From assembly GCA_003168355.1 (NCBI GenBank), contig PMSQ01000022.1, positions 1 to 46,933 of the forward strand: a stretch of 46,933 bases of DNA, written 5' to 3'. The position numbers and the translations under genes are program-made. The notes beneath the pieces are model-generated. The model was given only the letters and a program-made list of their open reading frames with translations, searched no databases and was not told the origin of the DNA. Origin of the DNA: Acidobacteriaceae bacterium (lineage in GTDB: Bacteria; Acidobacteriota; Terriglobia; Terriglobales; Acidobacteriaceae). Positions 25,001 through 32,572 of the stretch are shown in pieces; positions within the stretch are counted from its first letter, which is position 1; every line of letters begins with the position of its first letter.

Positions 25001-25938
25001 ACTTCTTCGAAAATATCGTTGATGCGGGCAAGGTTCAGCTTGGCGTCTTCTAGGCGCGCTTCGGCGAGGCGCTTCTTGGTCTTGAACTTTGTGATTCCGG
25101 CGGCCTCTTCGAGGATGGCGCGGCGATCGGTGGGACGGCTGCTGAGAATCTGGCCGATGCGTCCCTGCTCGATGAGGGCGTAGGTCTCCGGTCCGAGGCC
25201 GGTGCCCATGAAAAGTTCCTGAATGTCGCGCAGGCGGCACAGTTTTCCATTCAACAAGTATTCGCTATCGCCGGAGCGGAATAAGCGACGCGTGACTACG
25301 ATTTCGCCCGCGTGGAACTGCTGCTGATTAAATTTTCTGCGGCGGATCTTGAGTACCACCTGCGTGGCGCCGCTCACAGCGGCGGACGTCGCCACCGGGG
25401 CAACCGCGTGCACAGGCAATGCGAACACCGGCTCATCGTCAGGAAAAGCTACAGCGAGCATGCCAATTTTCGAGCGCGGGATTTCTACCTCTTCGGTTTT
25501 ACCGGGCTGGGCATCTTCCACGGCGCGCTCGGTTGCTTCGGCAGCGCTGGCGCGGATCGCAGCTTCATCCCAGTCGTCGGCTGGACGTCGCAAAGCTTCG
25601 ACGCTGACCGGCAGTTCATCCTGAATGTCGATCTCGGTGGACGCGTCGGCATCAGCACCGGGATACTCTTCGGGATCGATCAGCGTCAGCGAGACCTCAG
25701 CCATGCCGGTGGGTTTCCGGTCGCGCGTGCCGGCAAAAATCACATCTTCCATGCGCGATCCGCGCAGGGTCTTGGCCGACTGCTCGCCCAGCACCCAGGA
25801 GATGGCGTCCGCAATATTGGACTTGCCGCAGCCGTTCGGCCCGATGATGGCGGCAATACCGTCCCCGTGAAACTTGAGGTCGGTGCGGTCGCAAAACGAT
25901 TTGAAGCCGAGAATCTGAAGCCGCTTCAGTTTAAGCAA
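22018..25938 (-). CDS. smc: Chromosome segregation ATPase SMC, with a large head insertion
   Basis: A 1306-residue SMC ATPase, which organises and segregates chromosomes with ScpA/ScpB. Walker A is GPNGCGKS (33-40); ABC signature LLSGGEKAL and Walker B FCILDEVDAPLDEAN are near the C-terminus; the hinge is around 610-720 (LAPVGVLADFLEVEPRFERV), flanked by two long coiled coils. The family is usually ~1150-1200 residues; the excess is explained by an acidic/Ala-rich insertion at ~92-208 between the strand EVSLTLIDPEEY and the EIVVTRRLFRSGDSEYLLNG strand of the N-lobe. The start is TTG 25938 with an AAGGAG Shine-Dalgarno six bases upstream. Confidence 0.95.
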   Translation of the reverse strand: MLKLKRLQILGFKSFCDRTDLKFHGDGIAAIIGPNGCGKSNIADAISWVLGEQSAKTLRGSRMEDVIFAGTRDRKPTGMAEVSLTLIDPEEYPGADADASTEIDIQDELPVSVEALRRPADDWDEAAIRASAAEATERAVEDAQPGKTEEVEIPRSKIGMLAVAFPDDEPVFALPVHAVAPVATSAAVSGATQVVLKIRRRKFNQQQFHAGEIVVTRRLFRSGDSEYLLNGKLCRLRDIQELFMGTGLGPETYALIEQGRIGQILSSRPTDRRAILEEAAGITKFKTKKRLAEARLEDAKLNLARINDIFEEVTRQMNSLKRQASKAERYAKLRDEMRAQLRVVLASKFAAIEHESAELDAQLNALAEDMQHRIEAVQQLDAEHREGTERSYAIETELRENRDRLSQLDLEIDRAQARRRHNEERCAELLVRSASAEAELAQARHRVTALEDERDSNRQVLESAAADLAAAQYELALSQQESAAAAAALEELERQQEESRVAIFDTVSSISRLRNQLTQAEERLAGADREAWRLRTEIANASLQVEAFGGQRGQLALEFETVTQRVSGITEEISQLRRLIETKRLEETKAKTHLDLLRAEFATALGKKGSLEAVIAEHGYSTESVRRLFQSGVMQSGLAPVGVLADFLEVEPRFERVVEDFLRDELNYIVVKSWDAADEGLRLLRSDVDGRATFLVHPEDSQAKFSFVLDESAHCAPPTASIVPLKHTIRVLNGFGKSLEVILPKLRDGYIVPGSDTARGLALENPDAFFLSQSGECFHNVTVTGGKQRAEGPLSMKRELREVLRQLEDLERALREEEMRVLTLGREIKDFISLLERLDGEKREAEHQSMTSGHMLQQLDSEVARVNERLSIAQVELQRLAAERAEQESTITARQGEVSALEQTRIQLEQQISTAQESFGTLRQRREDAAQTSSQRVARVAALEERHRSAAAVLGRIDSLFSEMSERLHALASQIEAAAAEKLQREAENLQLEQQAADFEAERNAGQAREGLLQFEKDQLRARLAEIDELLRGARQLLDQARDRRGELQAAAAKLQADAMYMADACLNELGIERPALLADTTLALVAGDELAAYDQSYREMRTKLEAMGPVNMMALEEYRETAERHTFLEAQRKDLISSIENTTATIREIDEVSRQKFQEAFARINENFGLTFKKLFGGGHAFMKLTDEENSTESGIDVVASPPGKRLQSVLLLSGGEKALTALALLVGIFQYTPSPFCILDEVDAPLDEANIGRFTELVKEMSIKTQFVLITHSKKTMSIAPVLYGVTMQEPGVSKLVSVRFGAA

Positions 25939-26351
25939 CGTAAACTCCTTGGAAAAGCAGTGGCCTGTGGCCAGTTATCAGTGGCCAGTTCCCAGTTACG
26001 GTGCGTGCAGGCCTGTTTACCAAACGGATACCTTTGCCTTCGGCAAAATGCTCGTTCAGTTCAACTCCGTCCCAAGCCGGATTGGACGGGCACGAATTAG
26101 AGCTACTGTAACGGTGAAATTGGGGCGGGGTCAAGCAATATAACACTATATATTGTATGGCCTTAAGAGCGAGCGCGTTGGGTTGCACATGCATTGCAGC
26201 ACTTGAGCATTTTACGGGTGAGGGAAGGAAGGGGCGGGAGAATCGCGAGAGCGACTATGACTGTAACGCCGCCCTAGAGCAAAATCAAGAGTCACAACCG
26301 AAGAGGTCCGCCGATTCCAGCCGCCGGAATCTCTTCCGATGGAGATAGAGA
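25939..26351. other. 413-bp spacer with a short direct repeat
   Basis: It holds the smc Shine-Dalgarno, then GTGGCCAGTT twice (25967-25976 and 25981-25990) followed by a CCCAGTTAC variant, a common type of tandem spacer sequence. Further on there is an AT-rich stretch (around 26138-26158) and the GGAGA ribosome-binding site of the next gene. No gene is seen. Confidence 0.5.
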
Positions 26352-27293
26352 ATGAGCGCTCCTGAAGATCCTAAGCCACCGAGTTTCTCTCTCATGCCGT
26401 TGTTCATCCTGATTGGCGCATTAGTGGCGGGAATGGGTGCATCGCTCTTCGTAACCGGATGGAGACTGCGAGTCTTTAGAGTCGTGGCCAACGAGAGCTT
26501 GTTGCCAAAGATTCAGCTTTGGCTGACGATCATCATGGCCCAGTCGGCTTTGTGGGTTGTGTGCAGCTTCTATCTTGCGGCAACCTTTCGACGCCTGAAG
26601 ACCACCGCAGTTTCTCCTCTCCGGCACATGCGGGCGGCTAGCCTAACCTTGCTGCCAACCGGCATCGTACTCATTTTTTTAGGCGCTAAACAGTATTTCC
26701 TTACCGCGCCGTTGCCGCCAGCAACACTCGGAGAGTACACGATCTCCAACCTGCCGATATTTGGTGGTATCGGAATGCTGGTGGCGGGCTGGGCCGTGTG
26801 GCAGATGTATATGGTCCGTTCGGTTTGGGACTCCGAGTTCGACTTGCCGTGGGATGATGGCCAGAAAATCATGCGCTATGTGCAGTTGCGGGAAGATGCG
26901 CTGCGGCTGCTTTTTATCGCCGGTATCGTTCTGGCGCTGGGCACCGTAGCCGGAGCCGCTCTGCGCAATGCCGTAAATGCAGATCGGGGACCGAACTACT
27001 TCCCGGAAGAATACGTCATCATCTATGGCGCTCTGTACTCGCTCCTGCTGCTCATAGCCTATGTGCCCGTCTATGCCACGTTCTTTGCCACCGGGGTGAA
27101 ACTGCGTGAAACGCTTTGTGGAGAACGGCCCGCTTCGGCGGCAGGCTTCAAACAGTGGAAAGAAGCCCGCGACGCCGTCAACGAAGCCCTAGGTCTCACG
27201 CTGAGCGGAGCGGCAGCGTTAGGGCCGCCACTGGCGGCCCTGTTACCAGTATTTTCGGGGTGGGCCGTGAGCTTGCTATCGGCGAAGAAATGA
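26352..27293 (+). CDS. Polytopic membrane protein of unknown function
   Basis: A 313-residue protein with about seven hydrophobic segments (LMPLFILIGALVAGMGASLF, LWLTIIMAQSALWVVCSFYL, LTLLPTGIVLIFLGAKQYFL, PIFGGIGMLVAGWAVWQMYM, LLFIAGIVLALGTVAGAAL, IIYGALYSLLLLIAYVPVYA and a C-terminal Ala/Leu-rich helix). No family is recognised. The start at 26352 has a GGAGA Shine-Dalgarno. It stands alone between smc (other strand) and a hairpin-rich spacer, and converges with the serine protease gene. Confidence 0.75.
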   Translation: MSAPEDPKPPSFSLMPLFILIGALVAGMGASLFVTGWRLRVFRVVANESLLPKIQLWLTIIMAQSALWVVCSFYLAATFRRLKTTAVSPLRHMRAASLTLLPTGIVLIFLGAKQYFLTAPLPPATLGEYTISNLPIFGGIGMLVAGWAVWQMYMVRSVWDSEFDLPWDDGQKIMRYVQLREDALRLLFIAGIVLALGTVAGAALRNAVNADRGPNYFPEEYVIIYGALYSLLLLIAYVPVYATFFATGVKLRETLCGERPASAAGFKQWKEARDAVNEALGLTLSGAAALGPPLAALLPVFSGWAVSLLSAKK

Positions 27294-27336
27294 CTCGCTG
27301 CCGTGCTGGCACCTTGACCTTTTCGTCCGAGGCTGC

Positions 27337-27365
27337 CCCACCCGTCGCGCTTTTCGACGGGTGGG
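27337..27365. repeat. 11-bp perfect inverted repeat between convergent genes
   Basis: CCCACCCGTCG (27337-27347) and CGACGGGTGGG (27355-27365) around the loop CGCTTTT. It could end transcripts from the membrane-protein gene but no U-tract follows; it also looks like a mobile spacer repeat. A second, imperfect inverted repeat lies at about 27521-27560. Confidence 0.6.
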
Positions 27366-27568
27366 TACCACGACTCTATCCTCCGGGTGATTTTGTCGAG
27401 ACCGTTGCGGTCCCGCGCCGGAAAACAGCAAACCGACTGTGCCAGCGTTCGTGGCGCCCCTCCGTCGAAAACAGCGACGGATGGAGCAGCCTCCGTTATG
27501 ATGGTGCCGACAAATAGCAAAGGTGGGCCAACCCAAAGAAACGCAAGGGGTTGGCACCCGCCCCTGAC

Positions 27569-28561
27569 TCATTCATATGAGACCGGCTCAACTCGCACAT
27601 CAAAAACCCTTCCGTCATCGGAAGGGTTACAACTCTCACTGATTGGTTTTATTTGGCCTGAACCCTTCCGCTCTGAAGCGGGCGAGCGCTGAATAATTTC
27701 TTGAAGGGTGAGAGTGTCGGGCGGGAGAGCAAACCGTTTGTCGCTTCTGAGGTGCTTCAGAGTACTTGCAATGTAATATGAGGGGACCACGTATGTGAAA
27801 TTAGTGGAGGTCTGGACTAGGCCAGTCGCTTGCAATGAATCTTCGACTTTCGTGTACAGAGGGATCGGCTGAGTTAATCCGGCATTGAGAATGCCTATGA
27901 CGTGTCCACTCTCAGCTAGGAACACTGGTGAGCCACTTGCTCCCCCCATGCTCATCAAATTAATCACGAATGAATGCGGTGACTTACCACGGGTCGGAAG
28001 TATCGCGCTAATGATTCCGCGCTGCAAGAAAGGACCGAATTGATGTAGCCATCCGGGTGCTCTGAGAGCGGATGTCCCCATTGGGTAACCGATGGTTCCG
28101 ACTTCCGCACCTTCGATTAAGCGATCGGTGCGCGCCTCCAATTCAACCTTTGGCAAACCCTTGGCCCGTACGTGCACGATGTTAAAATCGGGTTTCTCTG
28201 GGCCGTAATACACTCCCTTTCCTCTCGGAATCATTCCCTCAACGCTGAAAATACCGAAGACCTCAAGCGGAATCTCCGCGACGCTCTCTTGCGAAATTGC
28301 AGCATTGTCACCCGGCTTAACCCAGTGAAAGAGGACGGCTACGAACGGGAACTTATTTTTCGGAAAATTGGGAGGCCGTGGCAACTTGAGCAAGGCTTCA
28401 ACTACGTGGGCATTGGTAGCGATTAGGCCGTCATCCAGGATTACGCCCGTTCCGACGATCGGGAACATATCCCCGCGCTCTTGAGGGTTGCGCTGAATTA
28501 CCGATGGCATGAAAGCCACCACGGCGGGACGCACGGCCATAAACGCGTCGGATAGTGGCAT
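27569..28561 (-). CDS. Trypsin-like serine protease (S1C/HtrA-like fold, no PDZ)
   Basis: A 330-residue protein with a chymotrypsin-fold protease domain. Probable triad: H52 (IATNAHVV), D125 (KPDFNIVHV) and S209 (GGASGSPVF). No signal peptide and no PDZ domain are visible, so it may be cytoplasmic or a stress-type protease. The start ATG 28561 has AAGGAA seven bases upstream; an upstream start adds ten residues. A strong terminator-like hairpin lies inside the last 20 codons (27600-27628), so the 3' end may have been altered. It is inside the block proposed to have been inverted. Confidence 0.8.
   Translation of the reverse strand: MPLSDAFMAVRPAVVAFMPSVIQRNPQERGDMFPIVGTGVILDDGLIATNAHVVEALLKLPRPPNFPKNKFPFVAVLFHWVKPGDNAAISQESVAEIPLEVFGIFSVEGMIPRGKGVYYGPEKPDFNIVHVRAKGLPKVELEARTDRLIEGAEVGTIGYPMGTSALRAPGWLHQFGPFLQRGIISAILPTRGKSPHSFVINLMSMGGASGSPVFLAESGHVIGILNAGLTQPIPLYTKVEDSLQATGLVQTSTNFTYVVPSYYIASTLKHLRSDKRFALPPDTLTLQEIIQRSPASERKGSGQIKPISESCNPSDDGRVFDVRVEPVSYE
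27600..27628 (-). terminator. Rho-independent terminator-like hairpin inside the protease 3' end
   Basis: Read on the minus strand: AACCCTTCCG, loop ATGA, CGGAAGGGTT, then TTT, a perfect 10-bp stem followed by a run of five T. It lies about ten codons before the protease stop codon. Confidence 0.6.
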
Positions 28562-29039
28562 TCTGAGGTTCCTTCTTGCCAGACAACACACAACTGTGGA
28601 TTGTCCGCGTCACCCGGGGGCTCGCTCGATACTGGATTGCCGCCTGCGAAAACAACTCTAGAATAACTCCGTCAGTGCAGATGTCCACTTGTGATATCTG
28701 ACCTTGTCATCCACAGCCCCATCAGCCGATCATGATTGCGGAAGCAACGCCGGGCGACGACTGATGACCCGACCATCGCAAGCTAACTGATTTGTTTCAC
28801 GTATTTTGACACGTAAGTCCTCTGAAAGACGTATTTTGCGGGGAATTTCTTGCTAACTCGATGATTCCAATCACAGCGAGGGGTGGGGGGTGGGGGTATA
28901 CCCACAAGAGGCGGCTGGATCGACGGTGATGATGAGACAGGGCGACAAAGGTGCAGGAAGCCTTCGCTCGGCGGGACGGACAACTCGCCCGTTCCCACAC
29001 AAGCATTGCCGATTGCTACTATTCCTCCCCGTTTACCGC
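28562..29039. other. 478-bp spacer upstream of the protease
   Basis: It contains the protease ribosome-binding site and a G-rich tract (28880-28896, runs of 4, 6 and 5 G). A spacer-repeat-like stretch with GGGACGGACAACTCGCCCGT lies near 28973. No coding region is recognised. Confidence 0.45.
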
Positions 29040-29370
29040 TTACTGCTCATAGGCTCCGATGTTGATCTGGCCGCTGCCGTTTATACGTGGATTGCCAGCG
29101 AAATCGGTGCTGCCATAGATGGAGTTGGGGGAGCTGCCGGCTGGATCACACCAGCCAACGCTGCAGGAAAGGCTGGCGCTCCCGGCATTTACGGCTGGCG
29201 AAGCAGAGGTGATGTCGAAGTTTGGGGGAGTGCCTCCCAGATTGACGAATTGCGGATTCGCGTTGGGGGAGTTTGCGTCTTCGCCGGATGTGCTCTGATA
29301 GCTTGAATAACTTGTGTAGCTACTCACCTTGTGCCAATCGATTGACGTTCCTTTTACGTAACCTTTGGTG
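29040..29370 (-). pseudogene. Right-handed beta-helix protein, C-terminal fragment (3' half of a split gene)
   Basis: Reading leftwards from 29370: NTKGYVKGTSIDWHKVSSYT, then SYQSTSGEDANSPNANPQFV, NLGGTPPNFDITSASPAVNA, and DFAGNPRINGSGQINIGAYEQ before the stop at 29040. This is the standard end of secreted beta-helix proteins (SPAxNxG ... DIGAYE). The frame is open upstream only through a terminator hairpin that belongs to the neighbouring gene. Its first conserved codons (ACC AAA) are the last ones of the fragment at 18990-19616, in the same phase, so the two pieces fit as one gene cut by an inversion. Confidence 0.8.
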
Positions 29371-29381
29371 TTTCCTATCGC

Positions 29382-29416
29382 CCCCAAAAACCAAAGGCAG
29401 CCCTCGCGGGCTGCCT
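29382..29416 (-). terminator. Rho-independent terminator of the TPR protein gene
   Basis: On the minus strand AGGCAGCCC, loop GCGA, GGGCTGCCT (plus-strand 29395-29416) is a perfect 9-bp stem followed by TTGGTTTTTGG. It follows the stop of the 445-codon gene by about 20 bp and marks the right edge of the proposed inversion. Confidence 0.85.
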
Positions 29417-29438
29417 CTTGCTCGAATATCAGATTCAC

Positions 29439-30776
29439 TTAGTTCGAGGCTGGTTTGTGATGCACGGTGGGCTTCGGTGCAGCCTTGGGTTTCAGCAACT
29501 GGCCTTTCTCCATAGTCATCATGAATGGGTTTGGAGTATAGGAGGCCGGCTCGCCCTGGAAGTCCAGACTTGCTCCTTCTTTGGGGATGAGCCTGAGCGG
29601 AACTTTATCCTCGAAGGTAAGAGTGATGTCGGCTTTCTTGGCCTCGATGTCGTCCGAACTGCCGGCAATGTCAAACTCGGTCGCCGTAGCTTTGATGACC
29701 GTGCCATTCATTTGCACAGCCTTGCCTTTGATGCCGTTCCAGACTACGTCCTGATCTTCCTGCGCGCCGTTAGTGAACACAAACTGCCATTCCGCAAAAT
29801 TCATATCTTCCGGCTTCTTCGTGGTCACCAGGGCGTGAACCTGCTCGGCCGGGGTGGGCGCGGGTTTGATGGAGAATCCGGCAGGCTGCGTCGGGTTCGC
29901 CTTCACTTGTGCCAGGACATCTGTCCAGCCGTCGTCTCCACCGTGATACTTCATGTATTGGCTCTTGGCGTACTTCTCAAATTGCTGCTGATACTGCGGG
30001 TTCGGCGCAAGGACAGAAGCGCGACCGGTGAACCAGATCGCGTTGACCGGATCGGGAATAAGCTTTGGGTCCGGCGGAGTGGGTCCGGCATAGGCCAGCG
30101 CCAGGGGATAAACCACGCTGAAATCCTTTTGGAAGTCAGGGCTGCTGTCAGCGGCAGCGCGCAGGTACTTTCTTGCACCGTCATAGTCCTTGGCGGTAAG
30201 GGCGGCGAGGCCGATGGCGGCGTTGAAAACCCCGGTCATCTGGTCCTTCATCTTCTGAAAATCTGCGTCGGACGTGCCATCGGGCTTGGTGAATTTCGAG
30301 AGACCATCCAGTCCCATCTGCCCGTATTTCTTCGCATCCACCAAATCCTGCTGAGCATTAGCGTCTCCGCCTTGCGCCTTCAGGCGATCGAAGTAGGCGA
30401 GCAAGAATATGGCCCGTTCGTTGGTCGGATCGGCCGCCACCAGTTTTGTGGCCGCATCGACGGTTTTTGCCTGATTGTTCGTCTGCTGGTAATCCTGCAT
30501 CAGAGTTTGCAGCGCGGCAACCTTCATCACGCTATTGGGATATTGCGCCAGAAACGCTTCCAGGCCGCTGATCTGCGCCGCCGGGTCCTTCTGCCCGATC
30601 GCACCGACGTAAGCGTTGTACTCGGCGGGGTCCTTGATTACCGGCGCCTGCGTGGCTGGCGCGGAGGGTGCCTGTGGTGTCGAGGCGGACGGTTGTCCTT
30701 GTGGCGGCTGAGCAGCGGTCTGGGCCGCTGCCAGCGCAGCAACCCCAAGCACAACCGTGACCAGAATCTTTTTCAT
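29439..30776 (-). CDS. Secreted protein with TPR-like helices, function unknown
   Basis: A 445-residue protein with a signal peptide (MKKILVTVVLGVAALAAAQT), a Pro/Gln/Ser/Ala-rich linker (20-45), and a helical repeat region (~50-270) with TPR character (AQISGLEAFLAQYPNS, TKLVAADPTNERAIFLLAYFDRLK, AKDYDGARKYLRAAADSSPD). The C-terminal ~110 residues are beta-rich (GKAVQMNGTVIKATATEFDI, DITLTFEDKVPLRLIPKEGASLDFQGEPASY). It resembles conserved Acidobacteria hypothetical proteins, probably periplasmic. The ATG has an AAGGAG Shine-Dalgarno and a clear terminator follows the gene. Confidence 0.82.
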   Translation of the reverse strand: MKKILVTVVLGVAALAAAQTAAQPPQGQPSASTPQAPSAPATQAPVIKDPAEYNAYVGAIGQKDPAAQISGLEAFLAQYPNSVMKVAALQTLMQDYQQTNNQAKTVDAATKLVAADPTNERAIFLLAYFDRLKAQGGDANAQQDLVDAKKYGQMGLDGLSKFTKPDGTSDADFQKMKDQMTGVFNAAIGLAALTAKDYDGARKYLRAAADSSPDFQKDFSVVYPLALAYAGPTPPDPKLIPDPVNAIWFTGRASVLAPNPQYQQQFEKYAKSQYMKYHGGDDGWTDVLAQVKANPTQPAGFSIKPAPTPAEQVHALVTTKKPEDMNFAEWQFVFTNGAQEDQDVVWNGIKGKAVQMNGTVIKATATEFDIAGSSDDIEAKKADITLTFEDKVPLRLIPKEGASLDFQGEPASYTPNPFMMTMEKGQLLKPKAAPKPTVHHKPASN

Positions 30777-31026
30777 CAGTGTGGCTCCTTGGGCCTTTGG
30801 GAATCGATAACTCTAGGAAACACAATCGCTTGCATCTGCGGGAGACGAGGGGACTTGCCCTTCATTCCCGGTTGCCGGATTATATGTACCTCTTCTCTTG
30901 AAGGCAAGCAACTTCCCGGCCACCCTCCCCGTTATTGTATAAGATGCAGATGCACCACCGATCAGATGGCCCCTCTTTCGGTCGGCACGAAGCGGCTTGT
31001 CGGCGTTGCAGCATGAGGAATTCCTA

Positions 31027-31758
31027 ATGAACACGGTTCCAGTCGTTCACCCATTATCTGGGAAAGTCGCGGTCGTGACCGGCGCGGGCCGCGGTATTGG
31101 CGCGGCCATTGCATGGGAGTTGTCGAGTTTGGGTGCGACCGCCATCCTGTGCGGGCGCACTCGCGCCGTTCTGGAATCGACTGCCCGGGCAATCGCTCAG
31201 ACTGGCGGGAAGGCCGAGGTAGTCTCCTGCGACGTGACCAGTCTTCCGTCGGTCGAGGCGGCGGCGAAGGAGGTTGAGGCCTCCTTCGGTCAGATCGACA
31301 TTCTGGTCAACAATGCTGGCATTGGCGGCTTCGGCGGTCCTCTGCACCAGCTCCCGCCCGATGCCTGGGAGCAGATCCTGAACACGAACCTGCGCGGCGT
31401 TTACTACACAACTCGCGCCTTCGCGCCGCTGATGATTCGTGCCCGCTCTGGCCACATCATCAACATTTCGTCCCTCGCCGGAAAGAATGCCCTGCCGAAC
31501 GGTGCTGCCTACGCCGCTTCAAAATGGGGGTTGAATGGACTTAGCTACTCGCTGGCGGAGGAACTGCGCGGCCACAATATCCGCGTGGCCGTGGTCTGCC
31601 CCGGTTCGACCAACACGGACCTAAGCCCGCATGTTGGCAAAGACCCCACGAAGATGCTGCAACCGGAAGACGTGGCGCACGCCGTGGCTATGCTGGTGAC
31701 GCAGAGTCCGCAGTCTTTTGTGAGCGAGATTCTTTTGAGGCCTACGCAAAAACCGTGA
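31027..31758 (+). CDS. Short-chain dehydrogenase/reductase
   Basis: A 243-residue classical SDR. The cofactor motif is TGAGRGIG (about 18-25), NNAG follows in the strand-4 region (ILVNNAGIGG), the catalytic Ser is in IINISSLAG, and the YxxxK pair is YAASKWG. R43 in LCGRT suggests preference for NADPH. The closing segment VAVVCPGSTNTDL is typical of the FabG-like/3-ketoacyl reductase branch, but the substrate is not known. The start at 31027 has a GAGGAA Shine-Dalgarno. It converges with the DinB pseudogene. Confidence 0.9.
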   Translation: MNTVPVVHPLSGKVAVVTGAGRGIGAAIAWELSSLGATAILCGRTRAVLESTARAIAQTGGKAEVVSCDVTSLPSVEAAAKEVEASFGQIDILVNNAGIGGFGGPLHQLPPDAWEQILNTNLRGVYYTTRAFAPLMIRARSGHIINISSLAGKNALPNGAAYAASKWGLNGLSYSLAEELRGHNIRVAVVCPGSTNTDLSPHVGKDPTKMLQPEDVAHAVAMLVTQSPQSFVSEILLRPTQKP

Positions 31759-31779
31759 GCGCGGTCGTCAGACTCTCGC

Positions 31780-32422
31780 TCATGGACGGCTAGCCGGGGG
31801 CACGACACCGTTCATGCGCAAATACTCCACCATTTGCCCGTAGTGATTAAGGGAGTGCATCAATGCCTCGACAGCAAGCGCCAATCGAGTCACCCCTATA
31901 GCCGTTAAAGGTGAAATTGGGGACGACTTGACCGTCACATTCTTGTCGCCGATCGCATCGATCGCTTTGCCCAGGTGGGCGAACGCTCCCCGCAAATAGT
32001 TGAGAATCTCCGCCTTCGTGCGCACCGTTTCTGGTCCAAGCTCGTCTCCGGCATCGGGCGGCGGGTCCTCTCCTAATGCGGCCGCGGCGAGAATATGGTT
32101 GGTAGCCTGCCAGATGTTTCACCTGCTGTCCAAAGGTGCGCACGCCCTTGGATTCGCCGTCGGTCGGCGCGAACCCATACTTGTCGGCAGGCATGGCCTC
32201 GGCGGCAGACACGATTTCCTTCTCTATGGATTTTAGAAAGATCTGTAAAGCGCGCTTTTCTCGCTGTGCGTCAAGAACAGCTTCCTCTTTTTCGGCGTGC
32301 TGAGGTTGGGCTATGGCGGGTGGCGACGCTGTAAGTTCCCCGCTTTCGTCCGTCTGTGCCAGCGCAGCACAGGTGCCGGCCAGCAAGAGTAAAGATACGA
32401 ATATCCAGTTCGTTCGCTTCAT
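31780..32422 (-). pseudogene. DinB-superfamily secreted protein, frameshifted
   Basis: The 5' part (from ATG 32422) has a signal peptide (NWIFVSLLLLAGTCAALAQ), then DinB-like helix 1 (IEKEIVSAAEAMPADKYGFA) and FGQQVKHLAG. The frame then fails; the conserved continuation (ATNHILAAAALGEDPP, EILNYLRGAFAHLGKAI, HSLNHYGQMVEYLRMNGVVP) is in the next frame, ending at 31780. A single extra base in GCAGGCTACC (plus strand about 32104-32113) accounts for it. The three-His metal site of DinB proteins would be made of residues from both parts. Either a recent pseudogene or a sequencing error. Confidence 0.8.
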
Positions 32423-32523
32423 CGGGATTGTCCTTGCATGCGACAGATTTGGCGCTAGGGGGCACCTGCAAACACGCTACAACTTAAAGTGGACTTTCAA
32501 GACAAGCTGTATTTTTGTAAATT

Positions 32524-32533
32524 ACTTGCAAGT
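32524..32533. promoter_or_regulatory. Palindrome between DinB gene and merR, candidate operator
   Basis: ACTTGCAAGT is a perfect 10-bp palindrome in the 150-bp divergent region, 40 bp before the MerR-type gene. Another dyad (AAAGT-GG-ACTTT) lies near 32486. MerR proteins bind short dyads in such regions; the link here is only by position. Confidence 0.3.
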
Positions 32534-32560
32534 GGCAGGAGGTCCCCAGAACGTGTGCAC

Positions 32561-32566
32561 TAGAAT
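32561..32566 (+). promoter_or_regulatory. -10 box TAGAAT for the MerR-family gene (probably leaderless)
   Basis: TAGAAT ends exactly 6 nt before the GTG start at 32573. No Shine-Dalgarno is at a usable distance. Confidence 0.5.
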
Positions 32567-32572
32567 GAACCG

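Noticed and set aside
28761..28767. A second CTGATGA, as in the hammerhead core
   Set aside because: No GAAA at the right distance and no stem II; CTGATGA copies near 11389 and 40014 fail in the same way and lie in coding sequence.
29418..31016. Open frame of 532 codons on the plus strand
   Set aside because: Antisense to the secreted TPR protein; no recognisable motif, and it runs over a terminator and a spacer.
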